Positions 9,406 to 17,917 of a DNA stretch of 61,500 nucleotides are shown piece after piece. The stretch is from NCBI GenBank assembly GCA_021202515.1, contig JAJQCW010000015.1, positions 1-61,500 of the forward strand. Reading direction: 5' to 3'. Position 1 is the stretch's first letter. Each line of letters opens with the position of its first letter. The DNA is from Clostridiales bacterium. GTDB taxonomy: Bacteria; Bacillota; Clostridia; Oscillospirales; Oscillospiraceae. The notes under the pieces were generated by a model that saw only the letters and a list, made by a program, of their open reading frames with translations, made no database searches and had not been told where the DNA came from. The position numbers and the translations under genes were made by a program.

Positions 9406-9459
9406 CATCAAAGCTGAAAGCTGAATAAAAAGGGTTGTCAACGCCACTGGTTCAAGCCA

Positions 9460-10581
9460 CTAAACTTTCCCATACATAAACAGGTCGCATTTGATCATAC
9501 CATTATAGAGCTTCCGTTTCTTTTTGGCCCGCTGGCCGAAGGCGTCCTCAAACTCCGTGTGGCTGGAGAGGATGGCCGTGCGCCACCCCTCCGGCAGCAG
9601 CCGCACCGTATGACCGAAGGCCCGGTATAGCTCCGTGACCTCGTCCTTCTCCATCAGCCGCTCGCCATAGGGCGGATTGGTGACCAGGCGGCCATAGGGA
9701 GCGGTGCTGTAAAACCGCCGGGCGTCGTAGACCTCGAAGCGGACGGTGTCCTCCACGTCGGCCTTGACCGCGTTGGCCTGGGCGATCTCCACGCTGCGGG
9801 GGTCGATGTCCCCGCCCCAGATGTCATAGACACGGTCATATTCCTTGCTGATGGCCTCGTCCGCCGCGTCCATCCAGCTCTGCTGGGGCAGCGTAGCCCA
9901 CTTCTGGGCGGCAAAGGTGCGGTTCAGCCCCGGCGCGCGGTTTTTGGCGATGAGCGCCGCCTCGATGGGGATGGTCCCCGATCCACAGAAGGGGTCACAG
10001 AAGGGGTCCAGCCCCCGGTAGCCGGTCAGCAACACCATGGCCGCCGCCAGGGTCTCCCGCAGGGGCGCGCCGTTGTTCACCGCCCGATAGCCCCGCTTGT
10101 AGAGGCCCTCGCCGCTGGTGTCCAGGCAGACATGCACCTGGTCCTTCATGATTGAAAAGCGGATTTGATACCGCGAGCCGTCCTCCGGCAGCCACTCCGT
10201 CCCGTAGACCTCCCCCAGCTTGGCGGAGGCGGCTTTTTTCACGATGGACTGGCAGGCGGGGACCGAGTGGAGCTGGGAGTTGATGGAGTAGCCCTTCACG
10301 GGGAACTCGCCGTTTTTGGGAATCCAGTCCTGCCAGGGGACCGCCTTCACCCCCTGAAACAGCTCCTCGAAGGAGGTGGCGGGGAACTCCGCCAGCACCG
10401 CCAGCACCCTGGCTCCACAGCGCAGGTTGATGTTCAGCCGGGGGATGTCCGCCAGGGTCCCCCGGCAGGTGACCCGTCCGTTTTCCGCCCGGACCTCCGC
10501 CAGCCCCAGCCGCTTCATCTCGTCGGCCACCAGCTTTTCCAGCCCCAGCAGACAGGGAACCTCCAGTTTGATGTACTTCAT
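9460..10581 (-). CDS. THUMP-domain class I SAM-dependent RNA methyltransferase (RlmL/YpsC-like)
   Basis: Probably makes N2-methylguanosine in 23S rRNA. The start MKYIKLEVPCLLGLEKLV at 10581 (373 aa) has AAGGAGAA eight bases upstream; the 13-codon longer start has no such site. A ferredoxin-like/THUMP N-terminal half is followed by a Rossmann methyltransferase with DPFCGSGTIPIEAALIA (SAM binding) and the catalytic NPPYGERL. It is a single-domain form, lacking the RlmK half found in enterobacterial RlmKL. The exact target base is inferred from the family only. Confidence 0.88.
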   Translation of the reverse strand: MKYIKLEVPCLLGLEKLVADEMKRLGLAEVRAENGRVTCRGTLADIPRLNINLRCGARVLAVLAEFPATSFEELFQGVKAVPWQDWIPKNGEFPVKGYSINSQLHSVPACQSIVKKAASAKLGEVYGTEWLPEDGSRYQIRFSIMKDQVHVCLDTSGEGLYKRGYRAVNNGAPLRETLAAAMVLLTGYRGLDPFCDPFCGSGTIPIEAALIAKNRAPGLNRTFAAQKWATLPQQSWMDAADEAISKEYDRVYDIWGGDIDPRSVEIAQANAVKADVEDTVRFEVYDARRFYSTAPYGRLVTNPPYGERLMEKDEVTELYRAFGHTVRLLPEGWRTAILSSHTEFEDAFGQRAKKKRKLYNGMIKCDLFMYGKV

Positions 10582-10681
10582 GTCGATTTCTCCTTGTGTC
10601 CGCCGTTGAGCGGCGAACACGTCTTATTGTTAAATTGAGAACAGTATACCCAAATTTTAACCGAATTGCAATCTTCTTTTC

Positions 10682-10710
10682 TGGACTTTATCACCGACTT
10701 GTGTTATCCT
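10682..10710 (+). promoter_or_regulatory. Possible promoter of the nfeD-SPFH pair
   Basis: TGGACT (10682-10687), 17-base spacer, TATCCT (10705-10710). Matches are moderate; the position 74 bases before the gene is suitable. Confidence 0.35.
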
Positions 10711-10783
10711 ATTCCATACAGGGGGGAATCCGCCCCTGGTTGCTTTATCACGTTTCATTTCTACGAAAGGAGGGGTTCCCTTC

Positions 10784-11257
10784 ATGCCGCTATTCTCCCT
10801 CTCCGCTCCTGTGGTCTGGCTGATTTTGCTGGTGTTCTTCGCTGTGTTGGAGGGCGTCACCGTCAGCCTCAGCTCGGTCTGGTTCGCTCTGGGCGCGCTG
10901 GCGGCGCTGGTGGTGTCGCTGTTCATCAGCAACCTGTGGATACAGCTCTTCGTGTTCGCGGTGGTGTCGTTGGTGATGCTGCTGCTGCTGCGTCCACTGG
11001 CCGCTCATCTATTCCAGAAGAAGGGCTTCACCCCCACCAACGCCGACCGTATTCTGGGCAAGACCGGCATCGTCACCGAGGCCATCGACAACCTTTCCTC
11101 CAAAGGCCAGGTCAAGGTGGCCGGTCAGGTTTGGTCCGCCCGGTCCGACGGCGGCGCTCCCATCTCCGTGGGGGTCCACGTCACTATCCTCCGCATTGAG
11201 GGCGTGCGGGTCATCGTCCGCCCGGAGGCGGAAACCGCACCTTCCGACGTTCAATAA
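10784..11257 (+). CDS. NfeD family membrane protein
   Basis: A 157 aa short NfeD protein. Three or four hydrophobic helices (residues 1-75) are followed by a soluble OB-fold domain (from about 85: LGKTGIVTEAIDNLSSKGQVKV ending in VIVRPE). GAAAGGAGGGG precedes the start. NfeD proteins are partners of SPFH/flotillin proteins, and the next gene is exactly that, so the two probably form a membrane-organising complex. The protease domain of long NfeD proteins is absent. Confidence 0.88.
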   Translation: MPLFSLSAPVVWLILLVFFAVLEGVTVSLSSVWFALGALAALVVSLFISNLWIQLFVFAVVSLVMLLLLRPLAAHLFQKKGFTPTNADRILGKTGIVTEAIDNLSSKGQVKVAGQVWSARSDGGAPISVGVHVTILRIEGVRVIVRPEAETAPSDVQ

Positions 11258-11288
11258 CCCTTTTCCCACATCAGAAAGGAGCTTTGCA

Positions 11289-12188
11289 ATGTTCTTTTTC
11301 ATCCTTGTCGTCATCCTGATCCTGCTGGGCATCCTGGTGGCCAGGAACCTGGTCATCGTTCGCCAGGCCGAAGCCCGCGTGGTGGAACGACTGGGCGCGT
11401 TCTACGCCGTCTGGGGCGTGGGCATCCACGTCAAAATTCCCTTCCTGGAGCGGGTCAGCAAGCCCATCTCCCTGAAGGAGGAAGTGGCCGACTTCAAACC
11501 CCAGCCCGTCATCACCAAGGACAACGTCACCATCGAAGTGGACTCCGTCCTCTTCTATCAGATCACCGACCCCAAGCTCTACACCTACGGCGTGGCGGAA
11601 CCCATGCGGGCCATTGACAACCTGTCCGCCACCACCCTGCGGAATATCATCGGCGACCTGGAGCTGGACCAGTCTCTGACCAGCCGTGACCTCATCAACA
11701 CCAAAATGCGGGCCATTCTGGACGAGGCCACCGACCCCTGGGGCATCAAGGTCAACCGGGTGGAGATCAAGAACATCACCCCGCCCCAGGGCATCCGGGA
11801 CTCGATGGAGCGCCAGATGAAGGCGGAGCGTGAGCGCCGGGAAGCCATCCTCCGGGCCGAAGGCCAGAAGGAAAGCCAGATCCGCGAGGCCGAGGGCGAA
11901 AAGCGCGCCCAGGTCCTCCGGGCGGAGGCCGCAAAAGAGGCCCGGCTGCTGGAAGCCCAAGCCCAGGCCGAGGCCATCCTCAAGGTGCAGACCGCCCAGG
12001 CCGAAGCCCTGCGTATGCTGAACGAGGCTTCTCCCAACGAGCAGGTCATCAAGCTCAAGTCGCTGGAGGCGTTCCAGGCCGCTGCCAACGGCAAGGCCAC
12101 CAAGATCATCATCCCCTCCGAAATTCAGGGGCTGGCAGGGCTGGCCGCCGGATTGAAGGGCGTAGTAGAAGAGGACCCCAAAGAGTAA
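11289..12188 (+). CDS. SPFH/stomatin-family membrane scaffold protein
   Basis: A 299 aa protein starting with one N-terminal membrane helix (FFFILVVILILLGILVA), then the SPFH/Band 7 domain (VVERLGAFYAVWGVGIHVKIPF, through RNIIGDLELDQSL). A long charged Ala/Glu coiled coil (about residues 170-250) and an oligomerising C-terminus with QGLAGLAAGLKG follow. The start ATG 11289 follows AAAGGAGC; a longer upstream frame overlaps nfeD and is rejected. The NfeD-SPFH pair is the classical arrangement, and a role in membrane microdomains or protein quality control is inferred. A terminator follows. Confidence 0.9.
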   Translation: MFFFILVVILILLGILVARNLVIVRQAEARVVERLGAFYAVWGVGIHVKIPFLERVSKPISLKEEVADFKPQPVITKDNVTIEVDSVLFYQITDPKLYTYGVAEPMRAIDNLSATTLRNIIGDLELDQSLTSRDLINTKMRAILDEATDPWGIKVNRVEIKNITPPQGIRDSMERQMKAERERREAILRAEGQKESQIREAEGEKRAQVLRAEAAKEARLLEAQAQAEAILKVQTAQAEALRMLNEASPNEQVIKLKSLEAFQAAANGKATKIIIPSEIQGLAGLAAGLKGVVEEDPKE

Positions 12189-12202
12189 TAGAAACCCTGG
12201 CA

Positions 12203-12234
12203 GCACCCCTCCCAACACCGGGAGGGGTGTTTTT
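12203..12234 (+). terminator. Terminator after the SPFH gene
   Basis: GCACCCCTCCC / GGGAGGGGTGT stem, six-base loop, then TTTTCT. Confidence 0.88.
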
Positions 12235-12258
12235 CTCTGTAAAAAAGTCAAAAATTTG

Positions 12259-12287
12259 TTGACAAAAACAAAAAAGCCATATATAAT
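12259..12287 (+). promoter_or_regulatory. Consensus promoter of rpsF-ssb-rpsR
   Basis: Perfect TTGACA (12259-12264), 17-base spacer, perfect TATAAT (12282-12287). This suits a highly expressed ribosomal-protein operon. Confidence 0.92.
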
Positions 12288-12375
12288 GGAAAAGCTGCAA
12301 TTCAAGAACAATGCAGCAGAATCCTTGCCTTTGCAAGAGGCAGAGGCCATATGTCCATAAGGAGGTGCAAATCAC

Positions 12376-12672
12376 ATGGCTAAGGTTACTGGCAATTACG
12401 AAACCATTTTCATCGCGGATACTTCCCTGGGGGATGACGGCATCGCCGCCCTGGTGGAGAAGTTCAAGGGTCTGGTGGAGCAGAACGGTACCCTGGGCGA
12501 AGTGGTTGAGTGGGGCAAGCGTCGGCTGGCCTATCCCATCAACCACAAGGTCGAGGGCTACTACACTCTGATGACCTTCACTTCCGCCCCCGATTTCCCC
12601 GCTGAGCTGACCCGGAACTACAACATCACCGATGGCGTGATCCGTTCCATCGTGGTCGAGCAGGCGGAGTAA
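12376..12672 (+). CDS. rpsF: 30S ribosomal protein S6
   Basis: A 98 aa small-subunit protein that binds 16S rRNA as a pair with S18. It begins MAKVTGNYETIFIADTSLGDDG and contains EWGKRRLAYPINHKVEGYYTL, the conserved S6 core. AAGGAGG lies eight bases before the start. It is the first gene of rpsF-ssb-rpsR, whose order is conserved across Firmicutes; the long leader (about 80 bases) could hold autoregulatory structure, but none is certain. Confidence 0.96.
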   Translation: MAKVTGNYETIFIADTSLGDDGIAALVEKFKGLVEQNGTLGEVVEWGKRRLAYPINHKVEGYYTLMTFTSAPDFPAELTRNYNITDGVIRSIVVEQAE

Positions 12673-12683
12673 GGGAGCGCATC

Positions 12684-13184
12684 ATGTTAAATCGAGCGAT
12701 TTTGCAGGGCCGCCTGGTGGCGGACCCGGAGCTGCGCCATACTCAGAGCGGGACGGCTGTGGTCTCCTTCCGCATTGCCTGCGACAGAGACTACAAGAGC
12801 AAGGACCCCAACGCCCAGAACGCGGACTTCATCAACATCGTCGCCTGGCGGCAGACCGCTGAGTTCATCAGCCGGTATTTCACCAAGGGCAGCATGATTT
12901 TGGTGGATGGCCGCCTCCAGGTGCGGGAGTACACCGACAACACCGGCAATCGCCGTTATGTCACCGAGGTCGTGGCGGAAAACGTCAATTTCGCCGCCTC
13001 CAGACGGGAAAGCGGCGGCGGCTATGGCCAGCAAAACAACAGCTACAACGCCGGCGGGTATGCTCCCCAGCAGCCGGCCCAGTCCACCTATTCCGCCCCT
13101 TCCGCCTATACGCCCAGCAATGCGGCGCCCGTGGCCAATGAGTTCGCGGAACTGAACGATGATGACGGCGAACTGCCGTTCTAA
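12684..13184 (+). CDS. ssb: Single-stranded DNA-binding protein
   Basis: A 166 aa SSB. The OB fold (residues 1-105: MLNRAILQGRLVADPELR, FRIACDRDYKSKD, INIVAWRQTAEFI) is followed by a Gly/Gln/Asn/Ser-rich flexible linker. The acidic C-terminal tip DDDGELPF recruits repair and replication proteins. It lies 11 bases after rpsF in the standard operon. Confidence 0.96.
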   Translation: MLNRAILQGRLVADPELRHTQSGTAVVSFRIACDRDYKSKDPNAQNADFINIVAWRQTAEFISRYFTKGSMILVDGRLQVREYTDNTGNRRYVTEVVAENVNFAASRRESGGGYGQQNNSYNAGGYAPQQPAQSTYSAPSAYTPSNAAPVANEFAELNDDDGELPF

Positions 13185-13233
13185 ACGAACCTGATAAACG
13201 GGTTCTATTCCTACGATTGAGGAGGTTTTCGAT

Positions 13234-13470
13234 ATGGCTTACGATAGAGGCAATCGCAGCCGCAAGCGCCGGAAGGTCTGCAACTTCTGCGTGGACAAGG
13301 TCCAGCAGATCGACTACAAGGACGCCGCCAAGCTGCGCCGCTATGTTTCCGAGCGTGGCAAGATCCTGCCCCGCCGCACCACTGGCACCTGTGCCATGCA
13401 CCAGCGTCAACTGACCGTCGCCATCAAGCGCGCCCGTCAGATCGCGCTGCTGCCCTACGTGGCGGACTGA
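13234..13470 (+). CDS. rpsR: 30S ribosomal protein S18
   Basis: A 78 aa S18, partner of S6 on the small-subunit platform. CNFC (Cys16, Cys19) together with Cys53 and His56 (TGTCAMHQ) indicates the zinc-binding C+ type. [11 protein letters not shown]-like and [17 protein letters not shown] are the standard core. GGAGG precedes the ATG. The operon ends in a terminator 24 bases downstream. Confidence 0.96.
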   Translation: MAYDRGNRSRKRRKVCNFCVDKVQQIDYKDAAKLRRYVSERGKILPRRTTGTCAMHQRQLTVAIKRARQIALLPYVAD

Positions 13471-13494
13471 GCAATCAGCGTAAAAACACAAAAC

Positions 13495-13531
13495 AAAGGC
13501 TGCATCGAATTTGGTTCGGTGCAGCCTTTTT
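13495..13531 (+). terminator. Terminator of rpsF-ssb-rpsR
   Basis: AAAGGCTGCA / TGCAGCCTTTTT stem with a 15-base loop. The first 35 bases are repeated exactly at 13969-14003. Confidence 0.9.
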
Positions 13532-13968
13532 GAGCCTGCCAGAGGCAGGCTCTCGACCAAAATCACGGATTTTGGTCGAATATGCGGCCCCGGCAGCGCA
13601 CATCGTCGCCGCAAGCTCCATATCGCTCCCTTCCGCGCAAAGCGCGAAAGGTCGTTCATTCCGGCTGCGGCTCCTCTCCCAGCCAAACCCGCTTCGCTGG
13701 GCTTTGGCCGGGTCCCCATATGCGCACGTTTGGGGCCTCCGCCGTCAAGCGGCACTTCCGGGGCGTTGCCCCTCCTTGCCTGTGTGCTTTTGCCGGTACA
13801 GAAGGTGAATTGCCCCGAAGGGGCAAGAGAGGCCACCCTGGGGTGCGCCCGGCTAAAAGCACGAATTTCATTTTATTTTGTTGCTTGCGCAACAAAACTC
13901 CTGCGGAGGGCTTCTATAACTTTTCATGTTGGTTTGTTTCTTTGAAAGTGACTTTTGACAAACTAAAG
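13532..13968. other. Non-coding mosaic of short palindromes
   Basis: About 435 bases with no credible gene. It holds a run of short inverted repeats: CCTGCCAGAGGCAGG, CGACCAAAATCACGGATTTTGGTCG-type, CGCGCAAAGCGCG, GGGCGTTGCCCC, TTGCCCCGAAGGGGCAA and GTTGCTTGCGCAAC. It also carries the CCGTCAAGCGGCACTTCC module shared with the modular hairpin repeats. The identical terminators on both sides bracket it as direct repeats. Confidence 0.6.
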
Positions 13969-14003
13969 GCTGCATCGAATTTGGTTCGGTGCAGCCTTTC
14001 TGT
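13969..14003 (-). terminator. Second copy of the rpsR terminator, facing the DUF975 gene
   Basis: 35 bases identical to 13495-13529 in the same orientation. The palindrome sits 10 bases beyond the stop of the leftward DUF975 gene, so it probably terminates that transcript. Confidence 0.7.
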
Positions 14004-14012
14004 TTTGCTTTT

Positions 14013-14888
14013 TTAATTGTTCACCTTCACCGGCTTCTCCTCCACCCGCAGGTCCTGGGGGCGGATGGTGTCGTAAAAATGCACCAGGGCGATCTCCCGA
14101 TAGGGCAGCACAAAGGCGTAGACCACCGTATAGCAGAGCAGGCTCAGGATCGTCCCCAGCCCGTCGCTGCCAAAGAACACCCAGCCCACGTTGTAGCCCA
14201 CGTTGGTGGCCAGCAGCCCCAGGAGGTCCCACCCAATGAAGGAGAGCTCAAGGGTGAACATCTGGACCCGGTGGCCCTTGGACATCCGCCAGCCGGCGGA
14301 TATCGCCTTGAAAATGGACATCTCCGGGTGGTCCAGCAGCACATAGGGCACCAGCAGGGTGCTGAAATAAATGAAAACGCCGGGAATGATAAAGAGGCCC
14401 ACGCCCACGCCCACCAGCACGGTGAGCAACAGGCTCAGCAAAATGATTTTTCCCGCCATCCACAGCGGGTCAAACAGGGAACCGGCACCCAGCCGTTCCC
14501 CTCTGGCGGTGCGCATGGCGTAGAAGCTGAACCCGTACCCCATCACCACGGCGTAGAGGTAGAGCAGCAGAAACACAAACAGCAAAATCTCCTGCTGAGG
14601 CTGGGCCAGCAATTGACGGGCGTAGGTCATGGCGGAGCTGAGCGCCACGGTGACGCTCGCGTCAGAGATGCTGCCCTGGGCGGCGACCTGGTCCAGCAGC
14701 GTATCCATGCTCTCGCTGAGCCGGTCGCTGATGGCGGTCAACGGGTTGGTCCAAATCAAATTGACGACCGTAGAGATCCATTCCGTCAGCAGCAGATAGG
14801 CAATGCTGACCATCAGGATACCAAAAGACTGATCCAGCACCTGTTTTTTGGCGCGGGATTTGATCAAAACGCGGTCAGGATAATTCAT
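14013..14888 (-). CDS. DUF975 family integral membrane protein
   Basis: A 291 aa protein with about six hydrophobic segments. The conserved DUF975 element SAGWRMSKGHRVQMFTLEL followed by SFIGWDLLGLL is clear near the C-terminal half. The start MNYPDRVLIKSRAK at 14888 is preceded by AAGG; an upstream in-frame start gives an Arg-rich unconserved extension. The biochemical role is unknown. It is monocistronic and convergent with rpsR. Confidence 0.82.
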   Translation of the reverse strand: MNYPDRVLIKSRAKKQVLDQSFGILMVSIAYLLLTEWISTVVNLIWTNPLTAISDRLSESMDTLLDQVAAQGSISDASVTVALSSAMTYARQLLAQPQQEILLFVFLLLYLYAVVMGYGFSFYAMRTARGERLGAGSLFDPLWMAGKIILLSLLLTVLVGVGVGLFIIPGVFIYFSTLLVPYVLLDHPEMSIFKAISAGWRMSKGHRVQMFTLELSFIGWDLLGLLATNVGYNVGWVFFGSDGLGTILSLLCYTVVYAFVLPYREIALVHFYDTIRPQDLRVEEKPVKVNN

Positions 14889-15313
14889 AACAGGATACCT
14901 TCTTATACACAGACGGCGGCAGGACCGCCGGGAATACAAATCACATTTTGCGCAACACAGTATAACACACCGGGCGGAACAAAGAAAGAGGATTTCTCAA
15001 AAAACAGTGAAAAAAGGCAAAAAATGTGGAAAATTCATTCGTTTCAAGAAGCGATTCAAAAACCGCCGCGGGAAACGCTTCCGGCGGCGGCCTTTGAAAA
15101 GAGAAAAGAGAGAAAAGAAAGGAGGTTGATGAAAGAAAGAAAGAAAAGGAGAGAAATCTATGTAAAGCGGGGGGAGCCTTGCCCTGCTCGCTCCCTGCGA
15201 GTATAGAATAACAGAAGGCAGGAGAGAGATGGTAGACAAATCAAGAACAAATTTTGAAGGATTTGTAACGGGCGGCTTGCCGCGCCGGAAAATCCCGACG
15301 CGGCACAGTTGTG
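14889..15313. other. Purine-rich intergenic stretch
   Basis: 425 bases between two leftward genes. The plus strand is strongly A/G-rich near 15095-15160 (repeated GAAA). A GCCGCGTCGGG...CCGGCGCGGC hairpin near 15268-15302 lies just after the carboxypeptidase stop and may be its terminator, although no T-run follows. One possible 25-codon ORF is listed separately; nothing else is seen. Confidence 0.5.
15129..15206 (+). CDS. Possible 25-aa basic microprotein
   Basis: ATG 15129 follows AAAGGAGG at good spacing, and the frame runs 25 codons (MKERKKRREIYVKRGEPCPA then RSLRV). It is very basic. The surroundings are purine-rich, so the Shine-Dalgarno match may be chance. No function can be proposed. 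Confidence 0.22.
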   Translation: MKERKKRREIYVKRGEPCPARSLRV

Positions 15314-16462
15314 TCATTCCGCCTGCATGGTCATCTTTTCCAATATGCGGGCGAAGATGCCGCCGTAGGTCAGCCGGGCCACGTCCTCCCCGGCCACCAG
15401 ATCCACCGTCTGGCAGCTTTCGCCGTCCACGGTGATGGTCAGCGTCCCCAGCTTGTCCCCGGCAGAGAGGGGCGCGACGACGCTCTCCACCGTCTCCAGC
15501 TCGACCCCTATCTTGTTCCCGTCGCCCTTGGCCACGAGGATTTTACAACTGCCGTCCAGCCGGGTGGAGACGGTCTCCTGCTCTCCCAGGGAGACGGCCA
15601 CCTGGGGCAGTTGTCCCTCCGGCGTGGCGTCCACCAGGGTATAGCCCCCAAAGCCGTAGTTCAGCAGCGCCTTGGCGCTGGCGAAGCGCAGGGCGGAGGT
15701 CTCGCTGCCCAGCACAACGGCAATCAGCTCCATGCCGTCCCGCTGGGCGGAGGCGGAGATGCAGTACCCCGCGCTGTTGGTGGAACCGGTTTTCAGACCG
15801 GTGGCCCCCTCGTAGTAGTAAATCAGCTTGTTGGTGTTGGCCAGCTCAAATTCACCGTCCCGGATGGAATCCATCCAGATGCCCACGTAGCTGCGGATCA
15901 GGTCGTGGCTCAGCAGCTCCCGGCTCATCAGGGCGATGTCGTAGGCGGAGGTCACGTGGCCCTCTGCGGGCAGGCCGTTGCAGTTGCAGAAATGGGTGTC
16001 CTCCATGCCCAGCTCCGCCGCCCGCTGGTTCATCCGGTCCACAAAGGCGCTCTCCGACCCGGCCAGATGCTCCGCCAGGGCCACGGCAGCGTCATTGCCG
16101 GAGGCCACCGCCACCGCTTTGAGCATATCCCGGACGGTCATCTGCTCGCCCTCTTTCAGGTAGACCTGGCTGCCGCCCATCCCGGCGGCGTACTCCGAGG
16201 TGGTCACCAGCTCCTCTTCCCGGAGCGCACCGCTCTCCAGCGCCTCCGTCACAAGCAGCATGGTCATGACCTTCGTCACCGACGCAGGCTCCAACTGCTC
16301 GTGCTCGTTTTCGGCATAGAGGACCGCGCCGGTCTCCCGCTCCATCAGCAACGACGCCTTGGCGGAGACCTCCACCGGCTCGGCGGCGTTTTCCGCCTGC
16401 GCAGCAGGACAGGCCGCCCACAAAATCAGCGCTGCCAGCAGCGCGGATGCTTTTCGTTTCAT
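15314..16462 (-). CDS. D-alanyl-D-alanine carboxypeptidase (PBP5/DacF type)
   Basis: Trims the terminal D-Ala from peptidoglycan pentapeptides outside the membrane. The start MKRKASALLAALILWAACPA at 16462 (382 aa) gives a signal peptide cut near AQAEN; GGGAGGG lies upstream. The three active-site motifs are present: SVTK (61-64), SGN (121-123) and KTG (224-226). A C-terminal beta domain (residues about 290-365) matches PBP5_C. DacF-type enzymes act in growth or sporulation; which applies here is not determinable. Confidence 0.92.
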   Translation of the reverse strand: MKRKASALLAALILWAACPAAQAENAAEPVEVSAKASLLMERETGAVLYAENEHEQLEPASVTKVMTMLLVTEALESGALREEELVTTSEYAAGMGGSQVYLKEGEQMTVRDMLKAVAVASGNDAAVALAEHLAGSESAFVDRMNQRAAELGMEDTHFCNCNGLPAEGHVTSAYDIALMSRELLSHDLIRSYVGIWMDSIRDGEFELANTNKLIYYYEGATGLKTGSTNSAGYCISASAQRDGMELIAVVLGSETSALRFASAKALLNYGFGGYTLVDATPEGQLPQVAVSLGEQETVSTRLDGSCKILVAKGDGNKIGVELETVESVVAPLSAGDKLGTLTITVDGESCQTVDLVAGEDVARLTYGGIFARILEKMTMQAE

Positions 16463-16829
16463 CCTGTGTTCCCTCCCTTTTACCATCAGTCTGTGGAAAG
16501 CCGTGAAAATAATACGAGGAAAATTTTCTCTTTTTGTCCCTCCGGCGTGTATTTTTTGCCCTCTAACGGCCCAGGTGTGGATTTTTCCCCTCAAAAAAAG
16601 ATTTGCACCTTTTACACAGGGTTTTGCACAAGTCCGCCTGTGCAATGCTGGAGGGAAAAAGCGTTTTTCCCTCTCTTTGCCCTTTCTTTGCCCACTTTTA
16701 GCCAAAAACCAACTTGGTTCGAGTGAAAACAAACCCTTTTCCACGGTTTTTGGCGTGTCCCGGAAGGGGCCTCTGTCCAGCGGCGCAAAAAGTTCCCGGC
16801 GTTTTTTTGTCCTGTTTCCCCGTTGTCAC
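16463..16829. other. Divergent intergenic region with hairpins
   Basis: No gene. Two clear palindromes: TTGCACA...TGTGCAA (16624-16645) and GAGGGAAAAA-GCG-TTTTTCCCTC (16651-16673). The region is T/C-rich on the plus strand. It separates the leftward carboxypeptidase from the rightward ttcA-like gene. Confidence 0.5.
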
Positions 16830-16858
16830 TTGACGAAATCCGCTCCATCCGATATGAT
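16830..16858 (+). promoter_or_regulatory. Promoter of the ttcA-like gene
   Basis: TTGACG (16830-16835), 17-base spacer, TATGAT (16853-16858), 28 bases before the start codon. Confidence 0.82.
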
Positions 16859-16886
16859 GGAGCAGAAACAACAGGAGGCGCATCCC

Positions 16887-17735
16887 ATGCCGAGAGAACT
16901 GACCCGTTGCCAGCGCATTGAGCGCAGCATCATCAAAACCTACCGCAAGACCCTGTGGAACCCCTTCATCGCCGCCGTGAAGCGCTACGAACTGGTGTCG
17001 GAAGGGGACAAGATCGCCGTGTGCATTTCCGGCGGCAAGGACTCCATGCTGCTGGCCAAGCTGATGCAGCAGCTCCAGCGGATCAGCGACTTTCCCTTTG
17101 AACTGGTCTACCTGGTGATGGACCCCGGCTATGCCCCCGCCAACCGGCAGCAGATTTTGGACAACGCCGCCCTGTTGGAGCTGCCCATCACCGTGTTTGA
17201 GACCAACATCTTCCGGGTGGCCAAACGCACCGACCACTCTCCCTGTTACCTCTGCGCCCGGATGCGCCGGGGCCACCTCTACAGCAAGGCCCGGGAGCTG
17301 GGCTGCAACAAAATCGCCTTGGGCCATCACTTCTCCGACGTGGTGGAGACCACCGTCATGGGGATGTTCTACGGCGGCCAGCTCCAGGCCATGATGCCCA
17401 AGCTCCACTCCACCAACTTCCCCGGCATGGAGCTGATCCGGCCCATGTACTGCATCCACGAGGACGACATCATCCGCTGGAAGAACTACAACGACCTGCA
17501 CTTTCTCCAGTGCGCCTGCCGCTTCACCGAGGCGACAGGGGAGGGGACCGTTCCTGGCAAGCGCCAGGAGGTCAAGGAACTGCTGCGACAGTTGCGGCAG
17601 GACTTTCCCCAGGTGGAACAGAACGTGTTCAAGGCCATCCACAGCGTCCAGCTCGACACCTTCCCCGGTTATAAAACAAAAGGCGAAGAACACAGCTTTT
17701 TGGAACACTATGGGGAAACAAGCCAGGAAATGTGA
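16887..17735 (+). CDS. TtcA-like tRNA 2-thiolation protein (PP-loop ATPase)
   Basis: A 282 aa PP-loop protein of the TtcA/TtuA group, which adenylates and thiolates tRNA cytidine or uridine. SGGKDS (48-53) is the ATP-pyrophosphatase loop; CYLC (Cys120, Cys123) with CAC (Cys209, Cys211) are likely iron-sulphur or sulphur-carrying cysteines. The start ATG 16887 follows ACAGGAGG; an in-frame ATG at 16854 lies inside the -10 element. The exact tRNA position modified is inferred only from the family. Confidence 0.85.
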   Translation: MPRELTRCQRIERSIIKTYRKTLWNPFIAAVKRYELVSEGDKIAVCISGGKDSMLLAKLMQQLQRISDFPFELVYLVMDPGYAPANRQQILDNAALLELPITVFETNIFRVAKRTDHSPCYLCARMRRGHLYSKARELGCNKIALGHHFSDVVETTVMGMFYGGQLQAMMPKLHSTNFPGMELIRPMYCIHEDDIIRWKNYNDLHFLQCACRFTEATGEGTVPGKRQEVKELLRQLRQDFPQVEQNVFKAIHSVQLDTFPGYKTKGEEHSFLEHYGETSQEM

Positions 17736-17807
17736 AATACGTTTCACTTCAATATGCTGGAATTTTCAAAAAACCGTTTTATTTTAAATTTTTACGACCA
17801 AAAAGTA

Positions 17808-17836
17808 TTGAATAATACGGCTTTCTCTGCTATACT
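17808..17836 (+). promoter_or_regulatory. Promoter of the secreted lysozyme-like gene
   Basis: TTGAAT (17808-17813), 17-base spacer, TATACT (17831-17836). Confidence 0.75.
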
Positions 17837-17917
17837 GCAAAGGAACGGGGTAAAAAAACTCCCCTTTCCTGAAAGAAAATGCTCTGCCATATCAACCTGA
17901 AAAACAGGAGGTTTTCA

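Noticed and set aside
13989-15206. 405-codon plus-strand ORF opposite the DUF975 gene
   Set aside because: Low-complexity Gln/His/Gly translation opposite a clear membrane protein gene.
15229-15435. 68-codon plus-strand ORF near the carboxypeptidase stop
   Set aside because: Overlaps the end of a confident gene on the other strand; its ribosome site is a purine-rich coincidence.
16612-16848. 78-codon minus-strand ORF in the divergent region
   Set aside because: Covers the hairpins and the ttcA-like promoter; no ribosome site or recognisable sequence.
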